Positions 7,453-14,653 of a stretch of 64,000 nucleotides of DNA are shown one piece after another (positions within the stretch are counted from its first letter, which is position 1; each line of letters starts with the position of its first letter). Source of the stretch: Bradyrhizobium jicamae (GTDB lineage Bacteria; Pseudomonadota; Alphaproteobacteria; Rhizobiales; Xanthobacteraceae). A program made the translations under genes and the position numbers. The notes beneath the pieces were generated by a model. The model ran no database searches, was not told the origin of the DNA, and saw only the letters and a list, made by a program, of their open reading frames with translations. Location: positions 124,001-188,000 of the forward strand of contig NZ_JAFCJX010000009.1 in assembly GCF_018130695.1 (NCBI RefSeq). The letters are read 5' to 3'.

Positions 7453-7846
7453 ACGGGATTCCTCCCAGCGACGATGCTGAGACGTGCAGTGTTGTTGGTC
7501 TTCTAAAAGTGCTTAGAGCGCCGCGCTGCGGGCTTTCGCCCTTTGCAATTGGCGGTTGCTTTGATCTCACTCGACCGAGTGTCCCGTATCCACGCTCGGC
7601 CGAGCAGCGCAGGGTCGCGAATATCGAACAGAAATTTTCATCTCGTCAAGCGGGAAGTTATCGCGCGTTAATTTTTCTGAGACCGCGCCTGCGGGCCTGA
7701 AAATTTTTTTGAGGTGTTGATGGCTTGATCTGGGTCAATGTGGGCCTCGCTGGTTTTATTTGGGTGAAAATATCTGCTCGCCTTTGTCCAAATCGCTCCA
7801 GCGCGCTCGTTTGATCAAATAATTTTTCAGGCGCATCGTTGACGCC
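7453..7846. promoter_or_regulatory. Divergent early control region
   Basis: These 394 bases separate the leftward recombination operon from the rightward early operon and contain no convincing gene. The segment is clearly more AT-rich than its surroundings. An AATTTTTC-type word recurs at 7670-7677 and 7821-7828, with relatives GAAATTTTC at 7631-7639 and GAAAATTTTTTT from 7699. TTGATC also recurs (7725, and near 7811). This is where early promoters and Cro/repressor operators are expected. Exact promoter boxes cannot be fixed by eye. Confidence 0.6.
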
Positions 7847-8104
7847 ATGAAACGGCGTCTGCGAACTCTCACCACCTTCAACGAAGTTGTCGAAGCGCTG
7901 GGCGGCCCCGTCGCTCTCGGCAAGCTGACAGGTCAGACCTGCGCTGCCGTTTGCAACTGGCGTCGATATCGAGGGCTGTTTCCGCCGAAGTATTGGCCTT
8001 GCATGAGCGAGGCGCTTGCCGAGGTCGGATGCTCCGCGCCGCTTTCCCTCTGGGGCTTCTACGGCATCAACGAAGAGCACGACAACAACCAGCAAGCCGC
8101 CTGA
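7847..8104 (+). CDS. Cro/YdaS-like helix-turn-helix protein
   Basis: This 85-residue protein begins MKRRLRTLTTFNEVVEALGG and contains PVALGKLTGQTCAAVCNWRR, the layout of small Cro/YdaS-type DNA-binding proteins: helix, turn and recognition helix, with W near the end. It is the first gene rightward of the control region, the usual place for a Cro-like switch protein. No strong ribosome binding site precedes the ATG, so it may be translated weakly. The matching CI-type repressor is not visible divergently; the leftward neighbour is a recombinase instead. Confidence 0.7.
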   Translation: MKRRLRTLTTFNEVVEALGGPVALGKLTGQTCAAVCNWRRYRGLFPPKYWPCMSEALAEVGCSAPLSLWGFYGINEEHDNNQQAA

Positions 8105-8130
8105 ATGACGGACGCGCGGAGGGAGCCGCC

Positions 8131-8580
8131 ATGCGTCAACTATCGCTTTTCAAAGGCAGAAAACAGCGCGGAATAGCACCGCCACCGCCCCTCGAATTCG
8201 CGACGCATGCGACCCTTGCCGACATCTGCAAGCGCTGGCTCGATCCGCGCTGGAAGTTCACCCACCTGCCGCTCGGCGAGCACCGCGAGCACAGGATCAA
8301 TCCCAAGACCGGCAAGCGCTACTCGCCATCAGGTCAGCGGCTGCAGCGCATGGGCGTGATGCCAGGCTGGCCCGATTTCATTTTCGTCGGGCCGCAGCAG
8401 CAGGTGTTCTGGTTGGAGCTGAAGCGATTCCGCACCGGCCGCTTGTCGGAAGATCAGAGCGATGTGCTCGCGCATCTGGTCGCCTGCGGCTTCGCGGTGC
8501 TGGTCACCACCTCGCTCGATGAAGCGGTCGCCACCTTGAAGCAGCTGGGCATCCTGCGCTCGGCCGTGGAGCTTCAGTGA
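8131..8580 (+). CDS. VRR-NUC domain nuclease
   Basis: The 149-residue product has the VRR-NUC (PD-(D/E)xK) signature in order: RMGVMPGWPDFIFVGPQQQ supplies the catalytic Asp, FWLELKRFRTGRLSEDQ supplies E-x-K and the downstream Gln, and ACGFAVLVTTSLDEAV closes the core. Stand-alone VRR-NUC proteins in phages are thought to act as structure-specific nucleases during replication or packaging. GGAGGGAGCC precedes the ATG at 8131; the longer upstream frame lacks such a site and overlaps the HTH gene. Confidence 0.85.
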   Translation: MRQLSLFKGRKQRGIAPPPPLEFATHATLADICKRWLDPRWKFTHLPLGEHREHRINPKTGKRYSPSGQRLQRMGVMPGWPDFIFVGPQQQVFWLELKRFRTGRLSEDQSDVLAHLVACGFAVLVTTSLDEAVATLKQLGILRSAVELQ

Positions 8581-8614
8581 TGGCGGCGCAATGTCACATT
8601 GGCCTTGAGGGCGA

Positions 8615-8644
8615 TGGCCAAAATGGCCATGGCCAAAATGGCCA
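8615..8644. repeat. Tandem TGGCCA-AAA-TGGCCA palindromic repeat
   Basis: TGGCCAAAATGGCCA occurs twice head to tail (8615-8629 and 8630-8644) in the 65 bases between two converging genes. Each unit is a pair of self-complementary TGGCCA boxes three bases apart. The repeat ends two bases before the stop codon of the opposing regulator gene. A related unit, TGGCCAATTTGGCCA, lies at 53003-53017 in another intergenic stretch. It may be an operator or a hairpin in the transcripts; there is no T-run as in a classical terminator. Confidence 0.6.
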
Positions 8645-8645
8645 C

Positions 8646-9044
8646 TCATTTCTCCAGCGCCTCCAACTCTCGCGCGCAGCGCTGCACCGCGATGAGCACG
8701 CGGCGGAAGTAGCGCGCGTTGATGCGGCTGCGGATGTAGGCCGGGCTGCCGATGTAGCCGCTGCCGCTCTTCTCCAGCACGCCAGCGGCGATCAGGGATG
8801 GCATCAGCCGGCGCACGTTGGTGCGCGGCATCCCCGTAATGCGCGCGATCTGGCTGAACGAGGCTGGCGGGCGTTTGCGCTCGTCGTTCACCCTGCAGGC
8901 CATGATGATGAGGATCTCGGGCAACAGCTGGCCGACGTTCTTCTGATGCGGATAGGTCCGCGACATGATCCGGCTCAGCGTCAGGAACATGCGCGAGATT
9001 GCCGCCGCCTTGCTGTGACGGCGCGCGTAGGCCTTGTCCTGCAT
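8646..9044 (-). CDS. Winged-helix transcriptional regulator
   Basis: The 132-residue protein runs against its neighbours. It has a winged-helix core: VGQLLPEILIIMACRVNDER, then RPPASFSQIARITGMPRTNV (helix-turn-helix) and RRLMPSLIAAGVLEKSGSGY with a beta-hairpin wing. GGAGGGGAC precedes the ATG at 9044; the longer frame has no such site. As the only opposing gene in the rightward early operon, it could be the phage repressor or a modulator of early transcription. Paired TGGCCA palindromes lie just past its stop codon. Confidence 0.75.
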   Translation of the reverse strand: MQDKAYARRHSKAAAISRMFLTLSRIMSRTYPHQKNVGQLLPEILIIMACRVNDERKRPPASFSQIARITGMPRTNVRRLMPSLIAAGVLEKSGSGYIGSPAYIRSRINARYFRRVLIAVQRCARELEALEK

Positions 9045-9226
9045 GGGTGTCCCCTCCAGCAGTGCGACGAACGCCAATCGCAGCCGGAGGTAGCAGTTCC
9101 TTTCTTTGACCTAGCTCAATGGTCTAACTTTCTCTCGCGTGCGCGTTCCTTAACAAAGGATAGAGTTCCGCCGCTGCATTCGAATGAATGGTCGGCCCAC
9201 GCTCGCCGCGCTCCGGAGCGACGGCC

Positions 9227-10324
9227 ATGACCCGAGCGCCCGGCAAGCAACCGTCTGATCCGAGAGCAGCCGAAGCTTACGGCGCGCTGATCGAGGGCGT
9301 ACACATCGCCAGCTACACGTTCGAGCGTGCGTGCAGCAAGTTGGAATGGCTGCTGGAGCATGACCGCTGGCGCAGCGTCGGCGGCGGCTTTCCCGATGTC
9401 TACGCCTTCATGGCGTCGATCAAGCTGGATAACCTGAAGTCCTCCGCTGAGCAGCGCAAGCGCATCGCGCTTCGCATTAAGGAGTTGGCGCCGAAGGTCT
9501 CCAACCGGCAGATCGCGAAGACGCTAGGTGTGAGTCGCCAAACGATCAATCGTGAGGCTGGCACAAATGTGCCACGCGCCGGGAAAACGCTCAATCAGAT
9601 CAACAGTCCAAAAGCTTCAGCTGGCACAAATGTGCCACCTGCGCCGTCCGGTGCTGCAGCCGCAAAGATCGTCGAGCGCCGCTCCAACGGAATGACACGA
9701 ACGCATGCGAAGCGGGCCGAGCGCGAACAGGAGTTGGGAAAAAAGATCGCGGCGTTGCCTGATGCCAAATTTGGAGTGATCCTCGCCGACCCGGAATGGC
9801 ACGACGAGGTCTACTCCGAAGAAACCGGCATGGACCGGCACGCCTCGCGGCACTACACGACCAGCGACGTTGAGACCATCAAGGCGCGGCCCGTGGCCAG
9901 CATTGCCGCCGATGACTGCGTTCTGTTTTTGTGGTCAACCAACCAGCATCTAGATGTTGCCATCGACGTTCTGCGCGCTTGGGGCTTCGAGTACGCCTCG
10001 CACTACATCTGGCGCAAGCCGACCATCGGCCTTGGCTATTGGAATCGCAGCGTGCACGAATTGCTTCTGATCGGGACGCGAGGCAACGTGCCGTGCCCCG
10101 CGCTTGGGACCCAGGAGCAATCTGTCATCGACGCAGATCGCGGCGTGCACAGCGCCAAGCCCGAAGCATTCCTCGAAATGATCGAGCGATATTTCCCGAC
10201 GCTGCCAAAGATCGAATTGAATCGACGCGGCCCCGCGCGACCTGGATGGAGCGCGTGGGGAAACGAAGCGAGCGAAGGAGTCGCCGCATTTTTCGATGAT
10301 CCGACGCGATCTGCAGCTGCTTGA
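9227..10324 (+). CDS. MT-A70 family DNA adenine methyltransferase with N-terminal HTH
   Basis: MT-A70 enzymes add a methyl group to N6 of adenine. The N-terminal ~110 residues carry a helix-turn-helix (SNRQIAKTLGVSRQTINRE, about residues 88-106). The catalytic half shows FGVILADPEWHDEVYSEETG, DDCVLFLWSTNQHLDVAIDV, GFEYASHYIWRK, HELLLIGTRGNVPCPALGTQ and HSAKPEAFLEMIERYFP, all in family order. The usual DPPW is DPEW here, a variant I have seen in alphaproteobacterial phage members. The ATG at 9227 follows CCGGAG; an earlier ATG at 9188 lacks a site. It probably protects phage DNA or regulates phage genes. Confidence 0.85.
   Translation: MTRAPGKQPSDPRAAEAYGALIEGVHIASYTFERACSKLEWLLEHDRWRSVGGGFPDVYAFMASIKLDNLKSSAEQRKRIALRIKELAPKVSNRQIAKTLGVSRQTINREAGTNVPRAGKTLNQINSPKASAGTNVPPAPSGAAAAKIVERRSNGMTRTHAKRAEREQELGKKIAALPDAKFGVILADPEWHDEVYSEETGMDRHASRHYTTSDVETIKARPVASIAADDCVLFLWSTNQHLDVAIDVLRAWGFEYASHYIWRKPTIGLGYWNRSVHELLLIGTRGNVPCPALGTQEQSVIDADRGVHSAKPEAFLEMIERYFPTLPKIELNRRGPARPGWSAWGNEASEGVAAFFDDPTRSAAA
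9559..9637. repeat. Two identical 16-bp palindromes inside the MT-A70 gene
   Basis: TGGCACAAATGTGCCA occurs at 9559-9574 and again at 9622-9637, exactly 63 bases apart, so the two copies are in the same codon phase. Each is a perfect 7-base inverted repeat around a central AA and encodes AGTNVP. They lie directly after the helix-turn-helix coding segment of the same gene. Identity at DNA level and perfect symmetry suggest a binding site rather than only a protein linker. Confidence 0.7.
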
Positions 10325-10332
10325 GGCGGACC

Positions 10333-10647
10333 ATGACGAGACGCACCCTGCCGCAGCGCCGTAAGTCCGAAACCTTCGAGATGGCCTATGGCGGGCTGGC
10401 GAAAAGCCACACCATCACGCTGGGCTTCTATGAGGACGGCACGCTGGGTGAAGTCTTCATCAACGGCGGCAAGACCGGCGAAGTGGTCGAGGCCATCGCC
10501 CGGGATTCCGCCGTGCTGCTTTCGCTGGCGCTGCAGTACGGGGCCGAGCTTTCCAACATCAAGAGCGCGATCACGCGCGACGAACAGGGATCTCCGCAAT
10601 CCGTCGTCGGCGCGGTTATCGACCGCCTATGCGAGGGCCAGCCATGA
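10333..10647 (+). CDS. TSCPD domain protein
   Basis: This 104-residue protein matches the TSCPD domain, a small fold found at the C-terminus of some ribonucleotide reductases and in phage proteins. Visible features are KSHTITLGFYEDGTLGEVFI, NGGKTGEVVEAIARDSAVLL and GSPQSVVGAVIDRLCEG. Its function is unknown; links with nucleotide metabolism have been suggested for the domain. The ATG at 10333 follows GAGG; a TTG at 10321 overlapping the methyltransferase stop is less likely. Confidence 0.8.
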   Translation: MTRRTLPQRRKSETFEMAYGGLAKSHTITLGFYEDGTLGEVFINGGKTGEVVEAIARDSAVLLSLALQYGAELSNIKSAITRDEQGSPQSVVGAVIDRLCEGQP

Positions 10648-10865
10648 GCGTCACTGCTGCCCAGAAGCTGCAATGCATCGAGCGCGAGCTGAGCTACCGC
10701 CGCCGCGTCTACGCGCGGCTGGTGGCGCGTGGGAAAATGAGCGAGCTGGAGCGCATCGAGGAGATGCGCCTGATGGAAGCGATCCGGGACGATTACCGCG
10801 AGCTGGTCGAGGCTGAAGCAGTGCCGCTCTTCATCGAGACTAAGCGGACGGTGAAGCAGGCCTGA
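10644..10865 (+). CDS. Small helical phage protein
   Basis: The ATG at 10644 overlaps the previous stop (ATGA). The 73-residue product is a charged helical hairpin: AQKLQCIERELSYRRRVYAR followed by LERIEEMRLMEAIRDDYREL. Proteins of this length and pattern are frequent in phages of alphaproteobacteria, next to replication or methylase genes, without a known function. Its stop shares an A with the next start (TGATG). Confidence 0.65.
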   Translation: MSVTAAQKLQCIERELSYRRRVYARLVARGKMSELERIEEMRLMEAIRDDYRELVEAEAVPLFIETKRTVKQA

Positions 10866-11845
10866 TGGTGGCCTGGTACAACGAGAACGACGCCTATGCC
10901 GCAGGATGGCTGCGCGAACTTATCAGGCATCGGCTCGTCGCAGACGGCGAAGTCGATACCCGATCAATTGCAGATGTTCGACCTGCCGACCTTACCGGAT
11001 TCGAGCAGTGCCACTTCTTTGCAGGAATCGGCGGATGGTCCCTCGCTTTGCGAGCAGCGGGATGGCCTGACACTCGACCTGTTTGGACAGGAAGCTGCCC
11101 CTGTCAGCCGTTCTCGCTCCTCGGCAAGCAGGCTGGATACGCAGACCCGCGGCACCTTTGGCCGACTTGGGCTCGGCTCATCGGCGAGCGACGACCTGCA
11201 ACAATCTTTGGAGAGCAACTTGCGACCGCTCCTCGCTGGCTCCGACTTGTGCGAGGTGATCTGGAAGCGCTGGGTTACGCCGTGGGGGCGCTGCCGGTCG
11301 AGGCCGCATGCGCGTGTGCGGACCATCGACGAGATCGATATTGGTTTGTGGCCGACCGCGACTGCTATCGCGGACAATCCGCAGGTTCGCGGCTTCGGAG
11401 CAGCGGCGAAGCATCGCAAGCGCGGCACGACGCTGGCGGGCGCGGCGCTGTGGTCAACGGCATCGAGCCGGGATTGGAAGGACACGCCCGGGATGTCGAT
11501 CACGCGCGAGCGCGGGCGCAAGCGGCTGGATCAGCTGCCCCGGCAGGCCTTCAATTCGGAAGTGGTGCTGTGGCCGACAGCGCGGGCCTCGGAAGCGGGA
11601 CCGGACTTCGCGAAGGCTTCGCGATCATCGACGGGGATGGCGCTGCCAGCGGTCGCCGCAAGTTCGATCTCGCCATCTGCAGAATCGACGGACGAGTCCG
11701 TCGCATTGAACCCGGCCTTCGTCTCGTGGCTGATGGGATTCCCGCCCGAGTGGATAAGCTGCGCGCCCTCGGAAACGCCATCGATCACCGACCTGCCGCC
11801 GCCTTCATCCGCGCAGCGATGCGAAGCATTGGAGTGGCAGCATGA
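10865..11845 (+). CDS. C5-cytosine DNA methyltransferase (Dcm-like)
   Basis: The enzyme methylates C5 of cytosine. Over 326 residues the family motifs appear in order: CHFFAGIGGWSLALRAAGWP (motif I, AdoMet binding), WTGSCPCQPFSLLGKQAGYA (motif IV, catalytic Cys), RRPATIFGEQLATA (motif VI region), DLEALGYAVGALPVEAA, DRYWFVAD (motif VIII), and at the end VDKLRALGNAIDHRPAAAF (motif X). The middle variable region is Gly/Ala/Arg-rich. The same DNA is open in a second frame (10896-11852) that also resembles a conserved phage protein. TGATG overlap couples the start to the preceding gene. Confidence 0.85.
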   Translation: MVAWYNENDAYAAGWLRELIRHRLVADGEVDTRSIADVRPADLTGFEQCHFFAGIGGWSLALRAAGWPDTRPVWTGSCPCQPFSLLGKQAGYADPRHLWPTWARLIGERRPATIFGEQLATAPRWLRLVRGDLEALGYAVGALPVEAACACADHRRDRYWFVADRDCYRGQSAGSRLRSSGEASQARHDAGGRGAVVNGIEPGLEGHARDVDHARARAQAAGSAAPAGLQFGSGAVADSAGLGSGTGLREGFAIIDGDGAASGRRKFDLAICRIDGRVRRIEPGLRLVADGIPARVDKLRALGNAIDHRPAAAFIRAAMRSIGVAA

Positions 11846-11852
11846 ACGCTGA
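10896..11852 (+). CDS. Overprinted phage protein in alternate frame of the Dcm gene
   Basis: This 318-codon frame runs almost exactly along the methyltransferase gene, shifted by one base. It contains features I associate with a widespread hypothetical phage protein: LTLDLFGQEAAP, TFGRLGLGSSASDDLQQSLE, LCEVIWKRWVTPWGR, IGLWPTATA, ASSRDWKDTPGMS, RLDQLPRQAF, and ALNPAFVSWLMGFPPEW near the end. ATG at 10896 or, more like the family, at 10974 (MFDLPTLPDS) could be the start; neither has a clear ribosome binding site. The stop overlaps the primase start. Function unknown. It is either a true dual-coded gene or a frame kept open by its partner. Confidence 0.6.
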   Translation: MPQDGCANLSGIGSSQTAKSIPDQLQMFDLPTLPDSSSATSLQESADGPSLCEQRDGLTLDLFGQEAAPVSRSRSSASRLDTQTRGTFGRLGLGSSASDDLQQSLESNLRPLLAGSDLCEVIWKRWVTPWGRCRSRPHARVRTIDEIDIGLWPTATAIADNPQVRGFGAAAKHRKRGTTLAGAALWSTASSRDWKDTPGMSITRERGRKRLDQLPRQAFNSEVVLWPTARASEAGPDFAKASRSSTGMALPAVAASSISPSAESTDESVALNPAFVSWLMGFPPEWISCAPSETPSITDLPPPSSAQRCEALEWQHER

Positions 11853-12753
11853 AGCACTCGCCCAGGCGCTGGGAGCTGTTCGATCCGGCAGGCAGTGGAA
11901 GTGCCGCTGCGTCGCCCACGAGGACCATTCGCCGAGCATGATCATCTTCGACGGACGCGACAGCGTGCAGGTCCGCTGCATGTCCGGCTGCGAGCCTGCC
12001 GACATCATCGCGGTGCTGCGCTCGCGCGGATTGTGGGATGCGATGGGCGAGAATGGGCGTCCTTGGACGCCGAAGGGCAAAAAAAGCGTTTCACATGAAA
12101 CACTTGAGGACAAGCGCACGCAGCAGCTGCGCGTGCTGGCGCGCTGCATTTTCGATGATGCGCAGCCGATCAAGGGCACCATCGCACAGGCCTATTTCGA
12201 GAGCCGCGATCTCTGGTCGGTCGCGATGGAGATTGACGATATTCGCTTCCATCCGCGCTGCCCGCGCGAGAAGAGCGACCATCCCGCCATCGTCGTCGCG
12301 ATGCGCTCGGTGCACAGCCGCGCCATCACCGCGATCCAGCGCATCTTCCTCGACAGGCACGGACGCAAGACCGGAAAAGGCATGATGCTCGGCAGCGCTG
12401 GCGGCGCGGCGATGCAGCTGCAGCCGAAGATAGGCACCATGCTGCACATCGCCGAAGGGCTGGAGACCGCGCTGGCCGTCATTGCGCAGGATCATTGCCC
12501 GGCATGGGCGCTCGGCTCAGCATCCCTGATCCAAACCTTCCCCGTGCTCGAAGACATCAACGAGCTGGTGATCTGGGCCGATCATGATCCGCTGCAGCTG
12601 ATCGGCGGCAAGATGGTGCGGCCCGGCGAGCGCGCCGCCGTGATCTGCGCGCAGCGCTGGATCGCGGCGCACAAGCAGGCCGATATTTTCAAAGCAAGGG
12701 GTGAAGGCAAGGATCAGGCCGACGTGTGGAGCGAGCGCTGTGGCCGACTTTGA
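11842..12753 (+). CDS. DNA primase (CHC2 zinc finger and Toprim domains)
   Basis: The 303-residue protein has an N-terminal zinc-binding part (KCRCVAHEDHSPSMIIFDGR, then VRCMSGCEPADI, a CHC2-like C-x-H-C pattern). A C-terminal Toprim fold follows, with MLHIAEGLETALAVIAQDHC (catalytic Glu) and NELVIWADHDPLQLIG (D-x-D). It would make RNA primers at the phage fork. It lies directly upstream of the helicase, and the two genes overlap by 14 bases. The ATG at 11842 overlaps the methyltransferase stop. Confidence 0.87.
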   Translation: MNAEALAQALGAVRSGRQWKCRCVAHEDHSPSMIIFDGRDSVQVRCMSGCEPADIIAVLRSRGLWDAMGENGRPWTPKGKKSVSHETLEDKRTQQLRVLARCIFDDAQPIKGTIAQAYFESRDLWSVAMEIDDIRFHPRCPREKSDHPAIVVAMRSVHSRAITAIQRIFLDRHGRKTGKGMMLGSAGGAAMQLQPKIGTMLHIAEGLETALAVIAQDHCPAWALGSASLIQTFPVLEDINELVIWADHDPLQLIGGKMVRPGERAAVICAQRWIAAHKQADIFKARGEGKDQADVWSERCGRL

Positions 12754-13993
12754 GGATGAGGACAACGTGCGCGTGCCGATTCCCGATGAGCCCGTCATCG
12801 TGCCGTTCGATGACGCGCGGCGTCGGCGCGACCGCGCGGCCGAAGGCGAGCCGCAGCGCGCCACCGTCGTCATCACCGCCGCGCCCTATGTCTGGATCGA
12901 CCCCGCCACGATCCCGGTGCGCGACTGGCTGTACGGAAGGCTGCTGGTGCGTCGCTTCCTGACCGTGACAATTGCGCCCGGTGGCGTCGGCAAGTCCTCC
13001 ATGATCGCCGCTGAAGCCTTGGCGATGGTCTCTGGCCGCAACCTGCTGGGCATCGAGCCCGTGCGCCGCCTGAAGGTCTGGCTGTGGAATTTGGAAGACC
13101 CGCAGGAAGAGACCACGCGCAAGATCCAGGCAGCAGCGAAGCATTTCGATCTGCAGCCGCAGGACATCGAAGGGCAGCTGTTCGTCAATTCCGGGCGCGA
13201 TCATGCGCTGGTGATCGCCAAGGAGTATCGCAATGGCAGCGTCGTCGTGATGCGGCCGGTCATCGACAACCTCGTGCAGCAGATCAGCGAGAACGGCATC
13301 GACATCGTGATCATCGATCCCTTCGTCAGCTGCCACGAAGTTTCCGAGAACGACAATTCCGCCATCGACATGATCGCCAAGGAATGGAGCCGCGTCGCCG
13401 AGCTGGCGAACTGCGCTGTCCATCTGGTGCATCACACGCGCAAGTCGCCAGCGGGCACCGAGATCACCACCGACAGCAGCCGGGGCGCGAAGGCATTGAC
13501 CGATGCGGCCCGCGTCGCCCGCGCCTTGAACCAGATGACCGAGGAGGAAGGCGTCACCGCTGGAGTCGAGAACCATCGGGTGTATTTCCGCGCCATCAAC
13601 GACAAGACCAATCTCGCGCCGCCCGCATCGGTCTCGGTCTGGTTCAAGATCGCCAGCGTCTGGCTCGACAATGCGCCCGGTGGCGGCGACAGCGTCGGCG
13701 TAGTGACGCCATGGGCATGGCCCGATCCGATGTCGGCCGTGACGACCTTCGACTTCGAGAAGGTCGCCATCGCGATCCGCAAGGCAGACTGGCGCAAGGA
13801 CGTGCGCTCGACCAGCTGGGTGGGCAAGGCAGTGGCCAGCGCGCTCGGCCTGGACATCGACAAGAAGAGCGACAAGGCGAAGGTCACGACGCTGGTCAAG
13901 GGGTGGCTGGACAACGGGAGTTTGATCGTGGTCGATGGGTTCGATGAGCAGCGCAGGGCCCGCCAATTCGTGCAGGTGTGCGATGCGGAATGA
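12740..13993 (+). CDS. RepA/DnaB-like replicative helicase (AAA_25)
   Basis: Starts at a GTG at 12740 inside the primase stop region, with GGAG upstream; no in-frame ATG is near. The 417-residue product is a RecA-fold ATPase: Walker A VTIAPGGVGKSSMIAAEALA, a WLWNLEDPQEETTRKI segment, Walker B GIDIVIIDPFVSCHEVSEND, and LVHHTRKSPAGTE with SSRGAKALTDAARVARAL, typical of RepA-like hexameric helicases. The C-terminal ~100 residues may bind DNA or partners. With the primase it forms the replication module. Confidence 0.87.
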   Translation: MADFEDEDNVRVPIPDEPVIVPFDDARRRRDRAAEGEPQRATVVITAAPYVWIDPATIPVRDWLYGRLLVRRFLTVTIAPGGVGKSSMIAAEALAMVSGRNLLGIEPVRRLKVWLWNLEDPQEETTRKIQAAAKHFDLQPQDIEGQLFVNSGRDHALVIAKEYRNGSVVVMRPVIDNLVQQISENGIDIVIIDPFVSCHEVSENDNSAIDMIAKEWSRVAELANCAVHLVHHTRKSPAGTEITTDSSRGAKALTDAARVARALNQMTEEEGVTAGVENHRVYFRAINDKTNLAPPASVSVWFKIASVWLDNAPGGGDSVGVVTPWAWPDPMSAVTTFDFEKVAIAIRKADWRKDVRSTSWVGKAVASALGLDIDKKSDKAKVTTLVKGWLDNGSLIVVDGFDEQRRARQFVQVCDAE

Positions 13994-14165
13994 GGCTGCT
14001 CCAGTCGCGGTTTTCAACTGGAGCAAAACCGGAGCTCAACTGGAGCGCTGTACAGTCCCTGCTCACGCTCCACTTCCCTACGGGAAGAGGAAGTGGAGCG
14101 GAGCAGATTACAGGACTGTCTGGAGACTGGAGCGGAGCGGAGCGATTGATGATAGAACTTGGAGG
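13990..14165. other. Self-complementary repeat region, candidate replication origin
   Basis: Directly after the helicase stop lies a dense set of repeats. ACTGGAGC occurs at 14017-14024, 14039-14046 and 14126-14133, with its inverse GCTCCAGT at 13998-14005. CGCTCCACTTCC (14066-14077) pairs with GGAAGTGGAGCG (14089-14100) around an 11-base loop. ACAGTCC (14052-14058) pairs with GGACTGT (14113-14119) outside it, giving a nested cruciform or RNA hairpin. A 68-codon ORF coupled to the helicase (ATG 13990, end 14196) crosses it but does not look like protein. The position suggests an origin; a structured RNA is the alternative. Confidence 0.55.
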
Positions 14166-14170
14166 GAAAA

Positions 14171-14653
14171 ATGGACGCGCTGGCGTTTGCCGATGAGCTG
14201 CTGGACGAGACGCCGAGCCGGTGGTCAGGCCCGCATGTCGGCCGGCGGCTGGCCGAGGCGATGCGGACCTTGGCGATGCTGCCAATGGGCACCGGAACCG
14301 GGCGCGCAATCTGGCCGCCCTACGTGTACGAATGGGACGACCTCTTGGCGCAGCAGGCGCAGGGCGAGCTGGAGCGGACGCAGGCGATGCAGAACCGCAT
14401 CAGGCTGCTGCCATCGAGCCGCGAGGTGCAGCGGATGGAGATCGCGATCTGCTGGCCTGCCGAGCACCTTGGCGCGAAGGATCATCTGCTCCGCGCCGTC
14501 AACGCCGTGGCGCTGGCGCATGCGCTGGAGCGCGATGCCGGATGGGTCGCAGCCAAGCGCGGCGGATATGCCGACACATGGCGCGAGCGGCACGATCAGG
14601 GATGCGACATCATCGCCATCGGCTTGCGCAGCCGCAGGGTCCCGGTGTTCTGA
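14171..14653 (+). CDS. DUF6362-like phage protein
   Basis: The 160-residue protein has HVGRRLAEAMRTLAMLPM, a tryptophan-containing IWPPYVYEW, then RLLPSSREVQRMEIAICWPA and LLRAVNAVALAHALERDAGW. This resembles the DUF6362 family of phage proteins, which look like small DNA-binding or regulatory proteins but have no known role. GGAGGG lies six bases before the ATG. The gene follows the repeat-rich region and is coupled to the next gene (TGATG). Confidence 0.65.
   Translation: MDALAFADELLDETPSRWSGPHVGRRLAEAMRTLAMLPMGTGTGRAIWPPYVYEWDDLLAQQAQGELERTQAMQNRIRLLPSSREVQRMEIAICWPAEHLGAKDHLLRAVNAVALAHALERDAGWVAAKRGGYADTWRERHDQGCDIIAIGLRSRRVPVF

Noticed and set aside
12689..14026. 445-codon leftward ORF
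   Set aside because: Antisense shadow of the helicase gene; product rich in His, Arg and Asp without domain features.
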